Of a stretch of 64,000 nucleotides of DNA, positions 63,304 through 64,000 are shown piece by piece. The DNA is from Rhizobium sp. Q54. GTDB taxonomy: Bacteria > Pseudomonadota > Alphaproteobacteria > Micropepsales > Micropepsaceae. The DNA is taken from the NCBI GenBank assembly GCA_945860165.1, contig CAMAPL010000005.1, positions 60,403-124,402 on the forward strand. The letters run 5' to 3'. Under the pieces are notes generated by a model. It ran no database searches. It was not told where the DNA came from and saw only the letters and a program-made list of their open reading frames with translations. The first letter of the stretch is position 1, and each line of letters starts with the position of its first letter. The translations under genes and the position numbers were made by a program.

Positions 63304-63654
63304 ATGGCTCGTTCAATCTCACTGAAAACAATCCAGGCTCGTATCGCTGAACTTCAGAAGAAGGCTTTAGCCCTTGAGACCAAGGTGAAGCCTGGTGTCG
63401 ACAAAGCCGTCGCCCTGATCAAGAAGCACAAGCTGACCCTTGCTGACCTCAAGCACGCCTTCTCAGGCAAGGCTGGACGTCCCGCCAAGGGCGCCAAGAA
63501 GTCCAAGCGGGTCAGCAAGCTGAAGGGCAAGAAAGCCCCCGTAAAGTTTAAGGACGCTGAGGGGAACAAGTGGACGGGTCGTGGACGTGCTCCACTGTGG
63601 ATCGTGGCAGCTGAGAAGGCTGGTAAGAACCGTTCGTCATTCGCTGTGAAGTAA
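63304..63654 (+). CDS. H-NS family nucleoid protein
   Basis: 116 residues. N-terminal coiled-coil oligomerisation helix (ISLKTIQARIAELQKKALAL), a basic linker with AGRPAKGAKKSKRVSK, and a C-terminal H-NS DNA-binding motif: FKDAEGNKWTGRGRAPLWIV followed by AAEKAGKNRSSFAVK. Such proteins silence AT-rich foreign DNA; islands often carry their own. Followed by a terminator. Confidence 0.9.
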   Translation: MARSISLKTIQARIAELQKKALALETKVKPGVDKAVALIKKHKLTLADLKHAFSGKAGRPAKGAKKSKRVSKLKGKKAPVKFKDAEGNKWTGRGRAPLWIVAAEKAGKNRSSFAVK

Positions 63655-63681
63655 GCGATCTAGCTCGTAGCTAAGAAATTT

Positions 63682-63715
63682 AAAGCCCTGATGGCTAACA
63701 CCGTTGGGGCTTTTT
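63682..63715 (+). terminator. Terminator of the H-NS-like gene
   Basis: AAAGCCC (63682-63688) pairs with GGGCTTT (63707-63713), followed by TT; loop 18 bases. Confidence 0.7.
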
Positions 63716-64000
63716 CGTATCTGGTCCCCGAGCCTAGCAACCCACGGCTATACCCCCTCTGTGAAGCTCTTGTGAAGCTCAGAGGTCACCAATAGCTCTC
63801 GTAGAAAGTTGGGCGAACAAGTGGTTTTATTTCAGAGCCACTTCAACCATCACTTCGTTTGTACGAAGAAATGGAATAGTCCAAGGCGCGTTATAGAGAT
63901 AAGCGCTAGTTGGACCTGCGGGACTCCATCGGGAAGACTTGATCCCCTCGAGGAGGGTATTCGTCTTAGCTGTTATTGCTGCGTTGGAAGTTGAACCTGT
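63716..64000. other. Unassigned lower-GC end of the window
   Basis: No coding sequence supported. A 6-bp hairpin CTTCGT-ttgt-ACGAAG occurs near 63855. The region probably continues the integrated element beyond the window. Confidence 0.4.

Noticed and set aside
63809..63994. 61-codon open frame at the right end
   Set aside because: No ribosome site, no recognisable sequence, short.

Overview
The window is about 64 kb of GC-rich bacterial chromosome. It reads as an alphaproteobacterium with a Caulobacter-type cell-cycle circuit: GcrA, ChpT, a perfect CtrA box and alphaproteobacterial EipA are all present, as is an alphaproteobacterial serC leader RNA. Hopanoid synthesis genes fill the left end. 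I cannot name the genus; something near Micropepsales/Rhizomicrobium is a guess from gene content.

Layout. (1) 1-11.4 kb: hopanoid locus: hpnD (cut by the window edge), hpnE, shc, hpnG on plus; ispH-hpnH on minus; ispA and hpnM on plus; hpnN on minus. IspH and IspA supply isoprenoid precursor, HpnD/E make squalene, Shc cyclises it, HpnH/HpnG extend the side chain, and HpnM/HpnN probably move the lipid. (2) 11.5-15.5 kb: chorismate mutase and a serC-sseB-serA operon behind a leader RNA. (3) 15.6-20.2 kb: DUF3775 protein, frameshifted phzF-like gene, rpoH, rluD, small proteins, tRNA-Glu. (4) 20.2-20.95 kb: decayed accessory DNA. (5) 21-31.5 kb: transporter, orphan secF, eipA, cysQ, chpT with CtrA box, a response regulator with two in-frame amber codons, Kdo hydroxylase, acyl-CoA ligase, arfB. 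(6) 31.5-34.3 kb: phoR and, behind a Pho box, phoU-phoB, without pst genes. (7) 34.4-46.5 kb: housekeeping: glutathione peroxidase, gcrA, argD-argF-hslO, folE-argE, apaG, metZ-osmC, sixA, SDR, acyltransferase. (8) 46.5-62.3 kb: nucleoside uptake and salvage, glutaryl-CoA and hydroxyacid oxidation, hemF-hemC, several exported beta-propeller and hydrolase proteins, a SPINDLY-type glycosyltransferase. (9) 62.3-64 kb: a truncated gene, a tRNA 3' fragment, then lower-GC DNA with CDGSH and H-NS-like genes, probably the edge of an integrated element continuing past the window.

Two dispersed repeat families sit in the gaps. One has TGTCATTCCCG-type ends (five sites). The other is a roughly 90-bp multi-hairpin element starting at the stop codons of hpnM and gcrA, with a shorter relative at 44.2 kb. 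Three genes look broken: the phzF-like gene and a cupin/JmjC-like gene by frameshift, and the CpdR-type response regulator by two TAG codons. All functions below are inferred by reading translations and motifs by eye; no database search was run.
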